Assembly: GCA_023376005.1 (NCBI GenBank)
Contig: CM042145.1
Span: 19,146,431 to 19,210,430 of the forward strand
Direction of reading: 5' to 3'
DNA length: 64,000 bases
From: Doryteuthis pealeii
Taxonomy: Eukaryota > Mollusca > Cephalopoda > Myopsida > Loliginidae
The notes under the pieces were generated by a model. The model was not told where the DNA came from. It saw only the letters and a list, made by a program, of their open reading frames with translations, and ran no database searches. Shown here in pieces: positions 1 to 10,624 of the stretch (the stretch's first letter is position 1; every line of letters starts with the position of its first letter). The translations under genes were made by a program, and so were the position numbers.

Positions 1-208
1 CTGATCAGATCAGAAAATTCCATTAAGCAAACAATGTGCAATTCCTTGGACAATGCTCTACCATTTTGAATAGTAATCCATATATCCAATCCATACAAGT
101 TTCAAATCTTTTATATCTCAAAATATTTTTCTCACCAGATACCAACAGTTTAAAGGTCCTTCCCTTGACATCACATATCAATCTATCCAATGTCAAAATG
201 AAGAAACA
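1..208. other. no recognisable feature
   Basis: AT-rich sequence left of the first Helitron. The 89-codon open frame starting at 36 runs into the Helitron and looks like chance. Nothing else is seen here. Confidence 0.5.
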
Positions 209-808
209 TCTTATTATAATGGAGATTGTGTGCTTTTCTGTCTGTAACCGAAACTATATTACTACTCAAGTCACAATTCCCTTTATTGACATCACATTCT
301 CATGATTGTATTTTCATTTAAACCTCAATTATTAATAAAATTGTTTTACATTATTAATACTGTTAACTATGTCTACATACTACAACATGCAATTATATTT
401 ATATATACAACAAAATAGCGGTTTACAGTGTGAACGGGATAGCTAATTTGCATATTAATATCTAAAATTTGATTTTAATAAATATATGCTTAGTATTATT
501 GATTTCTAATGTTTGGTTTTCGCTTAACGAATCTGAGCAAAAATCTCGGGATAATCTTAAAAGAAATCCATAAACAAGACGAAAGAACTGTAATTTTATT
601 AAATACTTCATAATCTAACTAAATAGATAAATTAGGAGAAATGAAAGACGGGAGTGAAAGCAAATGATGGAAGAGTTAAATCTAAGCTGTTCTATTTTTC
701 AATTATACCCCTCACTTTATCATTTTCTAAATAGTTTATAATTTGATACAATATTTTATTACATCAAAACCTAAATACTTGCACCCGAAGGGTGCATATA
801 TTTGCTAG
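209..808 (+). mobile_element. non-autonomous Helitron, copy 1
   Basis: The element begins TCTTATTATAATGGAG and ends in CTAG (805-808). A 6-bp stem, 3-nt loop hairpin (GCACCC gaa GGGTGC, 781-795) lies about 9 nt before the end. The flanks are A on the left (208) and T on the right (809). Terminal TC, a subterminal hairpin, CTRR and A/T insertion without target duplication are the defining Helitron signs. There is no Rep/helicase coding, so it depends on another element. Two further near full-length copies (9301 and 28519) share both ends. Confidence 0.88.
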
Positions 809-837
809 TAATAATAATATACCTTTCTAGAGAATTG

Positions 838-1065
838 AAAAAAAACTATGGACTGTGAGAGTGAAAATGATACCAATAGTAGTTGGGGCACTTGGAAAGG
901 TCCCCAAAAGCTTAGAAAAGAAACTAGTGGAACTGGAAATCAGAGGAAGAATTGAGACCACCCAGACAACAGCATTGTTGAAATCAGCTGGAATACTCAG
1001 AAGAGACCTGGAGACCTGAGGAGACTTGTTACTCAAACTCCAGTGAAAGACCATCAGTTAACACT
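838..1065 (+). pseudogene. non-LTR retrotransposon reverse-transcriptase C-terminal fragment 1
   Basis: In one frame the plus strand reads RELKK, then after a +1 slip KMIPIVVGALGKVPKSLEKK and a segment ending in ETTQTTALLKSAGILRR. This matches the extreme C-terminal tail that I recognise from non-LTR retrotransposon ORF2 proteins of marine invertebrates (the IPIVxGALGxxPKxLEKxL block). A frameshift near 843 and stops after DLET show it is dead. A second, independent copy follows at 1193-1495. The open frames on the opposite strand are shadows. Confidence 0.7.
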
Positions 1066-1139
1066 GGTGTGAAAAACTCATAATGATGATAATCTTTATC
1101 ACAGCCAGAAAACCAGACCCCACTATTGATTAATAATTT

Positions 1140-1163
1140 TTAAAAAAAAAAAAAAAAAAAAAA
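1140..1163 (+). repeat. poly-A run between two reverse-transcriptase tails
   Basis: An uninterrupted run of A lies between the two non-LTR tail fragments. It could be the 3' tail of the upstream copy, which would fit target-primed retrotransposition. This is inference from position only. Confidence 0.4.
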
Positions 1164-1192
1164 GAGAACTTTCAACTAGTAGATTTTGCAGT

Positions 1193-1495
1193 CCCAGCAG
1201 ATCACAGGGTGAAGATGAAAGAAAACAAAAAATAGGCAAAAACTTGGACCTTGTCAGAGAATTGAAAAAAAAAACCAAAAAAACTGGAATATGAGGTTGA
1301 AAGTGATACCAATTGTAATTGGTGCCCTTGGAACAGTCCATAAGAGTTTAGAAAACAGACTGGAAGAATTGAAAACATCCAGACAACAACATTGTTAAGA
1401 TTAGCTAGAATATTCAGAAGAGTCCTAGAGACCTGGGGATACTTGCTGTCACTCAGACAACAGTGAAAGATCACCAGCTAAGGCTGGTGTGAAAG
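1193..1495 (+). pseudogene. non-LTR retrotransposon reverse-transcriptase C-terminal fragment 2
   Basis: The reading starts VPADHRVKMKENK, loses frame in an A-rich stretch near 1268-1282, then resumes as RLKVIPIVIGALGTVHKSLE followed by NRLEEL. It aligns with fragment 1 but extends further upstream. The order (PADHRVKMKENxK, then RELKK, then VIPIVIGALGT) is the usual end of an invertebrate non-LTR ORF2. The two fragments are direct repeats about 420 bp apart. They may be two insertions or one duplicated tail. Confidence 0.72.
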
Positions 1496-1500
1496 AGAAT

Positions 1501-1999
1501 CATTTAATGTTAAGAGAATAATTTTATCAAGTGTTGCAATCTGTTTAGCAGAAAGAATCTTTGAAGTGAGAAAAACATTCAAACCACCCGGGGAGGGGGG
1601 GTGAAGGAGCTGTGATTTACTTTTTAAATTGTTAATATTTCAATATGGTTTATGAAGACATTAAATTATTTAGACCATGAGTTTGGCAAGATGTCAGCAT
1701 AGATTTTTGCAATATATATATATATATATATATATATAGATATATATATAGATATATATATATATATATATATATTATGCAGTTAAAAGAAACTTAAAGA
1801 CTACTTATTTCAATCTGCAAAGATAATAAAAAAGCATAAAGTATACATTTATGATAGAAGGTTTCTCAGTTCATAAAAAGATAAATACGTATCTGGTAGC
1901 TTCAGTTTTGATACTAAAGGTCAGACCTTGCTCACGATACATTTCAAACATTTCTCAAACCAAAACTGAGCAAATGTTCCATATATTAGTCCCATGGCT

Positions 2000-2031
<32 letters not shown>

Positions 2032-2135
2032 ATAGAGAGAGAGAATTAAACTACATATTGCATAAAAATACCATTTAAATTGCTCTTAAAAAAGTTAACT
2101 TTAAACAACCTAGTCAAGTTTGGTTTGGCTTATTT
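1501..2135. other. AT-rich spacer with (TA)n microsatellites
   Basis: Two long (TA)n tracts (about 1713-1773 and 2001-2026) sit in unremarkable AT-rich DNA, with a short run of G near 1590. No exon signal or known repeat ends are seen. Confidence 0.6.
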
Positions 2136-2140
2136 GTTTA

Positions 2141-2430
2141 TGTTGTAGAGTAGTTAACACCCCATCAGCACTCTACCAGATGGACTTAGCTCATAGCCAT
2201 AAAATAGCCTACGATTAAAGTAGATTAACTAGCTGAATAATATTCAAACTGACTTTGCTGTGTGGCTATACCGAACTGACCCTCCTCTTTTAGTGTGAGT
2301 TTGTCTTGTTAATTGTTTGTACTTATTTGTTCTGTATTTGTATGTATCCGTTTAGCACCGGATGCTGGTGCTTAATAAATGTGTTAAGCACAACATTCAT
2401 CTGTGTATCTCTCCATCTTGCAATACAACA
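2141..2430 (+). mobile_element. solo LTR with perfect 5-bp target duplication
   Basis: The segment starts TGTTGTA and ends TACAACA, a 7-bp inverted terminus with canonical TG...CA. GTTTA flanks both sides (2136-2140 and 2431-2435). A polyadenylation signal AATAAA lies at 2374-2379, giving a plus-strand orientation. No internal gag-pol is present, so this is a solo LTR left by recombination. The 5-bp duplication and short LTR fit a Gypsy or BEL/Pao element, but the class cannot be set without internal sequence. The host site TTTGTTTAATGGCATATCA matches another repeat in this window (see 22720 and 38060). Confidence 0.85.
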
Positions 2431-2697
2431 GTTTAATGGCATATCAACACTTTATAGGTTATCAATTTAAAATTTGATTCATTAGTAAATGTTTGTAATG
2501 ATAATTATATTTTCAATGTTCATTGCATTTTTTTAACTGCTCTATTTTTTTTTTTTTTTTTTTACTATAATCATCTGTTTGAACAGTTATACATGATATC
2601 AAGTATTTCTATCTATTACAAATAACTTGCACAGTTTTTTTTTTTTATTTCAAGTATCCCCATCTAATATTAATAATTTATACACAATTATTGATTC

Positions 2698-2898
2698 TTG
2701 GTTCGATACCAGTCCTCGTCAACTCAGCGTATGAGTAGCATAGGGATCTGTGCGGTAAAGTGAGGAGCTGATGGTAGGTGTGGCGCTCCACCTCAGATGC
2801 TAAAATAATCTCCTTGGTCTAGCGCTATTGAAAAGGGGATAGACTCCCTCGCTGTCTGGCTGATACTGACATTAGGCCGCCCCGACGACTTACTTTTT
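2698..2898 (+). mobile_element. tRNA-derived SINE, family 1 (5'-truncated)
   Basis: The copy begins inside the tRNA-like head at the B box (GGTTCGATACC). It continues through the family body (ATGAGTAGCA, GGAGCTGATGGTAGGTGTGG, CTAGCGCTA, GGGGATAGACTCCCTCGCTG) to the 3' end GGCCGCCCCGACGACTTA. The A box is missing. Full copies occur at 17219, 27053 and 40681. Confidence 0.85.
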
Positions 2899-2929
2899 AT
2901 ATGGTCTAAAGAAACTATTCATATTTTAC

Positions 2930-3400
2930 AATCATTTATTTGCACACAGTTATAGGATATTAAGTATTTCTAACACCAATAATCTGAAAGCAACTATAGG
3001 GTTTCAAGCAATTAGTAATAATAATCTTTAGTAAACATTAATAGTAAATTATAGCTTCAAGTAACTTAATGCACACAGTAATAGGATATCATGTATTTCT
3101 ATCTGATATGAATAATTTTCAAACAGATCTATTTGACCCATAAATGGGACCCTAACAAGTACCATAATTTCAGGTCAGAGTGGACCTAGGAGTAATGGCA
3201 ATAAAGCGGTATTCCACATTCTTAGAGCTCCAGAACTGTAGTCTCACCATCAGATACAGTTTAGTGTTATACACAAGACCCTCCTTTTTTCGTGAGTGGG
3301 GTGGGTCTTACCCCTCTACAGAAGATGCAGTCAGCGTTTGAAGCCCTGTTGACAGGGTTATTTCTTTGTTTTACCCCTGAAATGCGAAAACATTGTCACC
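2930..3400 (+). repeat. unclassified dispersed repeat, family C
   Basis: The segment has a slowly repeating AT-rich lead (short AAGTATTTCTATCTAATA-like and TTGCACACAG-like units). A GC-richer block follows (GACCCATAAATGGGACCCTA, then CCACATTCTTAGAGCTCCAG, then CACCATCAGATA). The same succession returns at 15640, 22720 and 38060 and inverted at 35840. No terminal repeats or coding domain were identified. Peptides such as HRWDPNRYYHSGSEWTWSNG are translations of this repeat, not a host protein. Confidence 0.6.
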
Positions 3401-4255
3401 TCACCTATTTGTCTTTGGCATGTTGGATTTTATGGAATGCACATGAAGGATAGAATGTTAAACAAATGTATCAAAGTTCAAGTTCCCCAAAAGAACTAAA
3501 AGAAAAATTCTGTGAATTTATTCTTTCTTTTGATAATAAGAAAATGTCTTTATTTAAGAAAGGAAACAATACAAATATTACACTAAAAAAAAAAATTTAA
3601 AAAAGGAGCATGATTTTACCTAAAAAAAAGTACTCGTCCATCAAATTCCTATACAATATATCATAGTAAATTAAAGAATTCAAGAGTTTAACTCTTTGCA
3701 TAAAACAATTTCATTTATAAGAAAAAATGTGCACACATACACACACAATATATATATATATATATATATACATACATATACACACACACACACACACACT
3801 TTCAAAGAAAGAAAAACTTAAACCATCATTTGGCTATTAAATTTATTTTGACCAGAACTCAATATGAGCCTAGTCTCATCAGATAGCCTATTACATAAAG
3901 ACTGAAAAAAAAATAGAATAGAAAAAATATTTCTTTTCTTTTTTTCTCTTTTATAAGACCAGTAAAAATTCTTCTCTTCGATCACGCCCACAATATTACT
4001 CTGTATATGATTAATTTATTAGTTTTTATACATTGAGCTCTCTTAGGGATTTGTAAAAATCATTGTATAAATCTATAAGTTTGCATCAACATGAGCATGC
4101 ATTATGGATGTGCAGGAGATATTGATGATCCAAAATAGAATTATCTTCTATATACCAGTTTGTTGGATACTTTTACCTTTATATATATAAGAGAGAGAGA
4201 AAGATATAAAATAAACAAAGACAAAAAACAAAAAGAATATTGTTGGATATTTCGG
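3401..4255. other. AT-rich spacer with (TA)n/(CA)n tract
   Basis: A compound microsatellite, (TA)n then (CA)n, lies at about 3747-3800. The rest is AT-rich single-copy-looking DNA with no supported gene signal. Confidence 0.55.
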
Positions 4256-4439
4256 TATATAAGGCATGCTGGAATCCACCACTTAAACTTATAGACTCGG
4301 CGTGGTCACGTGGGTTAAACCCCAGCCAATCAACAGCTTGAATACATGGTTAGTTAACTATTTAATCACCGATACTGACAGTAGTTCATTTGCACGTTAT
4401 TCAACATTGACAAACAGATTTACAACACTAAGGGACGCC

Positions 4440-4550
4440 AAGCAACAGCCAAAGGATCATACCCAACACTAAGGGACACCAAGGGATCTCCACTGTAAAG
4501 TGCTCTCACTTAAAGCCTAAAAATGGCTACAAAAATCATAACAAATATTA
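4440..4550 (+). repeat. short dispersed repeat, family G
   Basis: The core runs from CCCAACACTAAGGGACACC to AAATGGCTACAAAAATCATA. The same core on the opposite strand interrupts a mariner transposase remnant at 40376-40510, which shows that it is mobile. Ends and class are not resolved. Confidence 0.5.
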
Positions 4551-5050
4551 CTTTCAAAATAGAAAGCAATTAACTTCTGCAAGTGATACATAAGTGCTCA
4601 ACCCATTACTTACAACCAATCCACAATACACCAAGAAGATTAAAGATAAAATAAACTCTACAATCTAATGAGAGGGAAACACATTAAAGAGAAACAAGAA
4701 TTATAAAATCAACCCTCTGACATATCCAAATGGTTTACTGATAATACAGTAAATAATCTTTACATTTTTGTCCAAAAAGGTTTATGCGGAAATAGTTTAT
4801 ATCAATTATTTTAGAAATTTCATAAAACTTTTTACTTATGAAAATAAAATTAGATACATTTCTTAACTTTGTCTTAGTAAAAGGTGAAATGATATCAAAT
4901 AGATTTCTAGTGAATGATTGTGAATTTCATTGTGAGTTCTGATTAGATTTAGAGTATGAAATTTTATAAAACAGATTTTCACCAGGAAGTTGAATAAAAA
5001 AAAACATTTTTTTTTATCTAATTATTTGTTTATAAACACAAATTTGTATC
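4551..5050. other. no recognisable feature
   Basis: AT-rich DNA without repeat ends, splice signals or RNA genes that I can recognise. Confidence 0.5.
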
Positions 5051-5086
5051 ATTGTTAAAAAGAGAATCAGACCAGTTAACATTTTG

Positions 5087-5720
5087 TCCGTGTCTACTAC
5101 ACATGCAGTCTGCCTGTCTGTCCGTGTCTACTACACATGCAGTCTGCCTGTCTGTCCGTGTCTACTACACATGCAGTCTGCTGTCTGTCCGTGTCTACTA
5201 CACATGCAGTCTGCCTGTCTGTCCGTGTCTACTACACATGCAGTCTGCCTGTCTGTCCGTGTCTACTACACATGCAGTCTGCCTGCCTGTCCGTGTCTAC
5301 TACACATGCAGTCTGCCTGCCGTCCGTGTCTACTACACATGCAGTCTGCCTGCCTGTCCGTGTCTACTACACATGCAGTCTGCCTGCTGTCCGTGTCTAC
5401 TACACATGCAGTCTGCCTGCCTGTCTACTACACATGCAGTCTGCCTGCAGTCTGCCTGCCTGTCCGTGTCTACTACACATGCAGTCTGCCTGCCTGTCCG
5501 TGTCTACTACACATGCAGTCTGCCTGCCTGTCCGTGTCTACTACACATGCAGTCTGCCTGCCTGTCCGTGTCTACTACACATGCAGTCTGCCTGTCTGTC
5601 CGTGTCTACTACATATGCAGTCTGCCTGTTTCTACTACACATGCAATCTGCCTGTTTCTACTACACATGCAATCTGCCTGTCTGTCTGTCTGCCTGCCTC
5701 TGCACATGCAGTCTGCCTGT
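5087..5720 (+). repeat. ~34-bp minisatellite
   Basis: About eighteen head-to-tail copies of a unit built on GTCTACTACACATGCAGTCT followed by a variable CTGCC/TGTC stretch and TGTCCGT. Unit length varies by a few bases through loss or gain of CTGC/CTGT. The last units degrade into CTGT/CTGC repeats to about 5830. Because 34 is not a multiple of three and the unit has no stop, all three forward frames stay open for more than 230 codons. These frames are artefacts of the repeat. Confidence 0.92.
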
Positions 5721-5899
5721 CTGTGTCTGCACTTTCAGTCTGTCTGTTAATCTTCTTTCACTTACAATCTGTCTATCTGTCTGCTCCGTCGGTCTGTCTG
5801 TTAGTTTGCACTTTCAGTCTGTGTTGGGTGATGATTCAAAAGTTTCCAATTTTACAATATCTGATAAATAATGTAATAATGTAATACTAACAAGTTCAT

Positions 5900-6020
5900 G
5901 TCACAATCAGGTTTCATTCTGATGCTGTTTAACGTTTCCATTATTGATGAGACGATCTCATAAATATTTAGACTTTTTTTTTTTGTTGTTTTATCATTTC
6001 AATGAATTTATAAAGTAGTG
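5900..6020 (-). repeat. dispersed repeat, family D (inverted copy)
   Basis: The sequence matches the reverse complement of 43625-43700 and 44250-44360 (blocks ACAAGTTCATGTCACAATCA, TTTCCATTATTGATGAGACG and ATCATTTCAATGAATTTATA). The class is unknown. Both copies near 44 kb are joined to SINE family 2 head sequence and a mariner end. Confidence 0.6.
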
Positions 6021-6195
6021 CACTTCCAATTGACATTTTTTTTTCTACTTGAGATTTTTTTCCTTAAGTTTTTTTTTTCTCGACATCTTGATTTTTCATT
6101 TAAAAAGTCAATTTCAAGAACTTTAAAATTCATATCATTTTCTTCTTAAAACTTCATGCTTTATCACATACAAAAAAAAGTTATATTGTTGTTGT

Positions 6196-6459
6196 GGAGG
6201 CGTGTGATGTGATGGTTACCGTCATAGGAAATGGACATGGTAAGACGAATTCAAAACTGTTTGCATTTCACATAGCACTAATACCCTTGGGAAAGGTAAG
6301 AATCCAACTATTCTCCCTCCAGCTATGGGTAAATAGTAGGGAGACTGGGCTCTTTAACCTTGTTTAGGCAACCAATCTAGAAGGAAAACTCAATTTAAAC
6401 CTGTTAAGCTCTACTTAAGAAATTCACCCTGTGTCCTATCTTGCTCATGCGGAGAGGTT
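6196..6459 (+). mobile_element. tRNA-derived SINE, family 2
   Basis: The tRNA-like head GGAGGCGTGTG, an A-box-like TGATGGTTA, and a degraded B box region are followed by the family body (AATACCCTTGGGAAAGGTA, CTATGGGTAAATAGTAGGG, CTGGGCTCTTTAACC) and the 3' part ending near CATGCGGAGAGGTT. Other copies: 16847, 53656 (plus) and 33865, 41171, 58811 (minus). Confidence 0.75.
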
Positions 6460-6763
6460 AATCTATATGTTTTTTGTTTGTTTTGTTTGGTTTTTGCAAA
6501 ACAATATCATTATTATTATTATTATCATCATCATTATTATCATTCCCCATGGCATGTTAGGTCAGTTACAGCTCTCCTGACTTTTACTTAAAACAGACTA
6601 TTGATCCGGATTTCTTCTAAAGATTTTGACATGAAAACAAGTCTAGAAAGGCCAGTCTTCAAGGTAATAGAGTTGTTTGATTACTTTTAAGAGTAAAATG
6701 AATTCACATTCCTGTTTATTCTTTAATCCTGGAAAATGAATCATACTGCCCTATGCGTATGTG

Positions 6764-6973
6764 TGAGATAGTGTGTGTGTGAGAGAGAGAGTGAGAGAGA
6801 AAGGAAGAGTGTGTATGTGTGTGTGTGTGAGTGAGAGAAAGGAAGTGTGTGTGTGTGGAAGAGAGAAAGAAATATAACTAAAGTTGATTTCCCACTGTTA
6901 TCTACTGATCCATGAATACCTTCAAAGCCTTTTGTCATGCTGACCACAAGTTATTTTAGGTTAGTTGTCAAAT

Positions 6974-7013
<40 letters not shown>
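6764..7013. repeat. (GT)n/(GA)n and (CA)n microsatellites
   Basis: A mixed GTGTGT/GAGAGA tract at 6764-6860 and a clean (CA)n at about 6977-7013. The His-Thr-rich open frames here on both strands are translations of the tracts. Confidence 0.9.
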
Positions 7014-7018
<5 letters not shown>

Positions 7019-7210
7019 TACAAAACAAAAAACATCTTACAAGTAGCAATAGAAATAGATCAACATTAAACTATTTACATGGCCAAAAAATGTCAGATAT
7101 AATTTTCTTATTGCAACTGAAAATATATTCTTAGCTATTTAAAAGAGAAATGAAAGAAAAATAAATTTACACATTTAAAAAAAAAAAAAAAAAAAAGAAA
7201 AGTCAGACTG

Positions 7211-7498
7211 CATTGATGCTGATAGCTTCTGATTAAGTGTGTCCTGGGACTCACATATTTGCTTTGAATGAGTCCTCAACAAAATTTATGGGTCCCAACT
7301 AAAGCCATCTAACTCCTACCTTGTAACCTATACTGTGTAATTCATTTCTAAGAAACTATTAAAATGTATTTACAGTTAGCTTGAAATGATGAGGGAAGAA
7401 AAAAGAAAAACACAAGGGACATATGGATATGATTTTACTGCGTCCTTTCAGATTTTTATGTGTCAGGGACGCAGGACACGTACCGATCAGCATCTGTG
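7211..7498 (+). mobile_element. MITE, family B, with 6-bp target duplication
   Basis: The element starts CATTGATGCTGATAG and ends ATCAGCATCTGTG, an imperfect terminal inverted repeat of about 13-15 bp. AGACTG flanks both sides (7205-7210 and 7499-7504). The interior carries the family marks TGGGTCCCAACTAAAGCC, ATTTACAGTTAGCTTGAAAT and TGTCAGGGACGCAGGA. Further copies lie at 12902, 18727, 23741, 47701, 49737, 52261, 55444 and 62222. There is no transposase, so it is non-autonomous and the superfamily is undetermined. Confidence 0.82.
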
Positions 7499-7520
7499 AG
7501 ACTGTATTGCACTAAGAGAA

Positions 7521-7658
7521 ATGATGTGAATAAGGATTTTTCTAGATCATTACCTATTTTAAACAATGATCTGAATAAGGGTTTTTCTAGATCATTACCT
7601 ATTTTAAACAATGATCTGAATAAGGGTTTTTCTAGATCATTACCTATTTTAAACAATG
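7521..7658 (+). repeat. 45-bp tandem repeat, ~3 copies
   Basis: Three near-identical 45-bp units (GGTTTTTCTAGATCATTACC, then TATTTTAAACAATGATCTGA). The unit length is a multiple of three, so both strands give repetitive open frames of 66 and 80 codons. These are not genes. Confidence 0.9.
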
Positions 7659-8205
7659 TGATAATTATGGCTTTCTCATATATTGATCAATATCATGTTT
7701 GAATCCCAATAGTAATCATACAGATGCGGGAGTGCACCTGGACCAAATACCTCCCTCTAGTAATCACTATTCATATTTTTATGAAGAAAAAGCATTTCTT
7801 TCTTTTTTCTTTTAATTATTGCTAATGATACTTAGCAGTACACACACACACAAAAAAGTAACTGTAAATGTATATTATCATTATTAGTTAGTTTAATATA
7901 TAATTGAGAGCTGAACCTGACAATCACCAAATAAATAAGCTACCATAAAGTCATAGTATCAGGACTTGGTTCTTTATTATTGGCATGAGTTCAATTCAGT
8001 CAGGTGACTTATTTCTGGTTATATTTGATTCATGACTTATCATAACAATTGCTTTATTCTATTCTTGAATAATAAGTGATGCTAAAGAAAGTGGGAAAAA
8101 AAAGCTTTGTAAAAAAAAAATAAAAATAAAAAAAAAGAAAGAAATAAGAAAAAGCATTTTCTCATGGAAATACAAGTTAATCAAGTAACTTTTTTGAACG
8201 TTGTA

Positions 8206-9300
8206 CAGATAACAATAAAGATGAGGACAATAGTCCGAATAATTCAAATAATACAAATTATCAAGCCTCATCTAAAAAATTCTGAGAAATAGTGTAGATA
8301 ACAATAAAGATGAGGACAATAGTCCGAATAATTCAAATGATACAAATTATCAAGCCTCATCTAAAAAATTCTGAGAAATAGTGTATATATCAATAAAGAT
8401 GAGGACAATAGTCCGAATAATCCAAATAATACAAATGATCAAGCCTCATCTAAAAAATTCAGAGAAATAGTGTATATAACAATAAAGATGAGGACAATAG
8501 TCCAAATAATCCAAATAATACAAATTATCAAGCCTCATCTAAAAAATTCTGAGAAATAGTGTAGATAAGAATAAACATGAGGATCATAGTGCGAATAATC
8601 CAAATAATACTAATTATCAAGCCTCATCTCAAAAATTCAGAGAAATAGTGTAGATAACAATAAAGATAAGGACCATAGTCCGAATAATCTAAATAATACT
8701 AATTATCAAGCCTCATCTAAAAAAATTCAGAGAAATAGTGTAGATAACAATAAAGATGAGGACAATAGTCCAAATAATACTAATTGTCAAGTCTCATCTA
8801 AAAAATTCATAGAAATAGTGTAGATAACAATAAAGATGAGGACAATAGTCCAAATAAAACAAATAATACAAATTATCAAGCCTCACCTAAAAAATTCATA
8901 GAAATAGTGTAGATAACAATAAAGATGAGGACAATAGTCCGAATAAAAATAATACAAATTATCAAGCCACATCTAAAAAATTCAGAGAAATAGTGTATAC
9001 AACAATAAAGATGAGGACAATAGTCCGAATAATTCAAATGATACAAATTATCAAGCCTCATCTAAAAAATTCTGAGAAATAGTGTAGATAACAATAAAGA
9101 TGAGGACCATAGTCCGAATAATCCAAATAATACTAATTATCAAGCCTCATCTAAAAAAATTCAGAGAAATAGTGTAGATAACAGTAAAGATGAGGACAAT
9201 AGTCCGAATAATTCAAATAATACAAATTATCAAGCCTCATCTAAACAATTCATAGAAATAGTGTAGATAACACTAAAGATGAGGACCATAGTCCGAATAA
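8206..9300 (+). repeat. ~89-bp satellite array, left part
   Basis: About twelve direct copies of a unit reading GATAACAATAAAGATGAGGA, CAATAGTCCGAATAATTCAA, ATAATACAAATTATCAAGCC, TCATCTAAAAAATTCTGAGA and AATAGTGTA. Copies differ by scattered substitutions and a few small deletions. The unit equals the terminal segment of the family-4 inverted-repeat element seen at 24423, 29240, 42774 and 45213. The array continues after the Helitron at 9937. Confidence 0.92.
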
Positions 9301-9936
9301 TCTTATTATAATGGAGATTGTGGGTTTGTCTGTCTGTAACCGAAACTATATTACTATACAAGTCACAATTCCTTTCGTTATTTACATCATATTCCCCATG
9401 ATTTTATTTTTATTTAAACCTCAATTATTAATAAAATTGTTTTACATAACTTACACTGTTGACCATATCTACATACTAATAACATGCAATTGTATTTATA
9501 TATACAACAAAATAGAGGTTTACAGTGTGAATGGGAAGGCTAATTTGCATATTGATCTTAAAAATTGATTTTAATAAATATATGCTTAGTATTATTGATT
9601 CTAATTGTTTGGTTTTATCTTATTGAATATGAGCAAAAATCTCTTCAATAAATCTTAAAAGAAATCCCTTAACAAGAAGAAATAACTAATATTATTCTTT
9701 ACTTCCTATTTTAACTAAACAGTTTAATTAGGAAAATTTACCAATGAAAGACGGGAGTAACGGAAAATGATGGAAGAGTTAGTTTCAAAGTTGTTCTATT
9801 TTTCAATCATACCCCCTCTGTTCAAAATCTTTTTGTATACATTCTTATTCAGTTTCATTAGCCTTTCTAATTTAATATATTTTATTATAAAATTTAACTA
9901 AAATACTTGCACCCGGAGGGTGCATATATTTGCTAG
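9301..9936 (+). mobile_element. non-autonomous Helitron, copy 2, inside satellite
   Basis: Starts TCTTATTATAATGGAG at 9301, hairpin GCACCC gga GGGTGC at 9909-9923, ends CTAG at 9933-9936. The flanks join as ...AGTCCGAATAA | TCCAAATAATAC..., which is exactly the uninterrupted array unit. This proves both boundaries and insertion between A and T. It is close in sequence to copies 1 and 3. Confidence 0.95.
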
Positions 9937-10245
9937 TCCAAATAATACCAATTATCAAGTCTCATCTCAAAAATTCAGAGAAATAGGGTAGATAACAATA
10001 AAGATGAGGACAATAGTCCGAATAATCCAAATAATACTAATTATCAAGTCGCATCTCAAAAATTCATAGAAATAACAATAAAGATGAGGACAATAGTCCG
10101 AATAATCCAAATAATACTAATTATCAAGTCTCATCTCAAAAATTCTGAGAAATAGTGTAGATAACAATAAAGATGAGGACAATAGTCCGAATAATTCAAA
10201 TAATACAAATTATCAAGCCTTATCGCAAAAATTCAGAGAAATAGT
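9937..10245 (+). repeat. ~89-bp satellite array, right part
   Basis: About three and a half more units of the array at 8206-9300, separated from it only by the Helitron. One unit has lost about 10-15 bp near 10070. Confidence 0.92.
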
Positions 10246-10624
10246 AATCAAGTGACTAATAAATAAATTAAAAATAAAAAAAAAAAAAAATACAATAACT
10301 ATCATCTAAACAAATTCAGTAATATCCATTTTGAAAAATGATTTTAAATTAAAAAGCCTATATCAAATCTTCATGAGGGCAAATACAATATGTTTTTGTT
10401 TTTTAAGGGAGGAGTGGTTTGGTTGGTTTATTGATTTTAACGGCATATCAACCCGTCTGGGGCTATGTCATGCCTAACAAGTGGTTTCTGGACACAAATA
10501 AATTAACAGCATGTTTATTTTCTGAAGTTTTAACATTAAGTCCTTTCATTATTCCAAACATTATTAGACTTATCATCATGTTTATTATTATTATTAATTT
10601 TTAACCATCCTCCTATTTTCACTA
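10246..10624. other. AT-rich spacer with family C fragment
   Basis: Contains GATTTTAACGGCATATCAAC at about 10433, a fragment shared with the family C repeat copies, and a (TTA)n stretch near 10585. No gene signal. Confidence 0.5.

Noticed and set aside
1851..2078. 75-codon plus-strand frame
   Set aside because: It ends in an Ile/Tyr run from a (TA)n tract and shows no domain or splice context.
5052..5884. Three overlapping open frames of 232-266 codons
   Set aside because: All are translations of the 34-bp minisatellite in different phases. There is no domain and no independent coding signal.
8206..10245. CRISPR-like array
   Set aside because: Units are contiguous without unique spacers, in a eukaryotic context, and match a transposon end.
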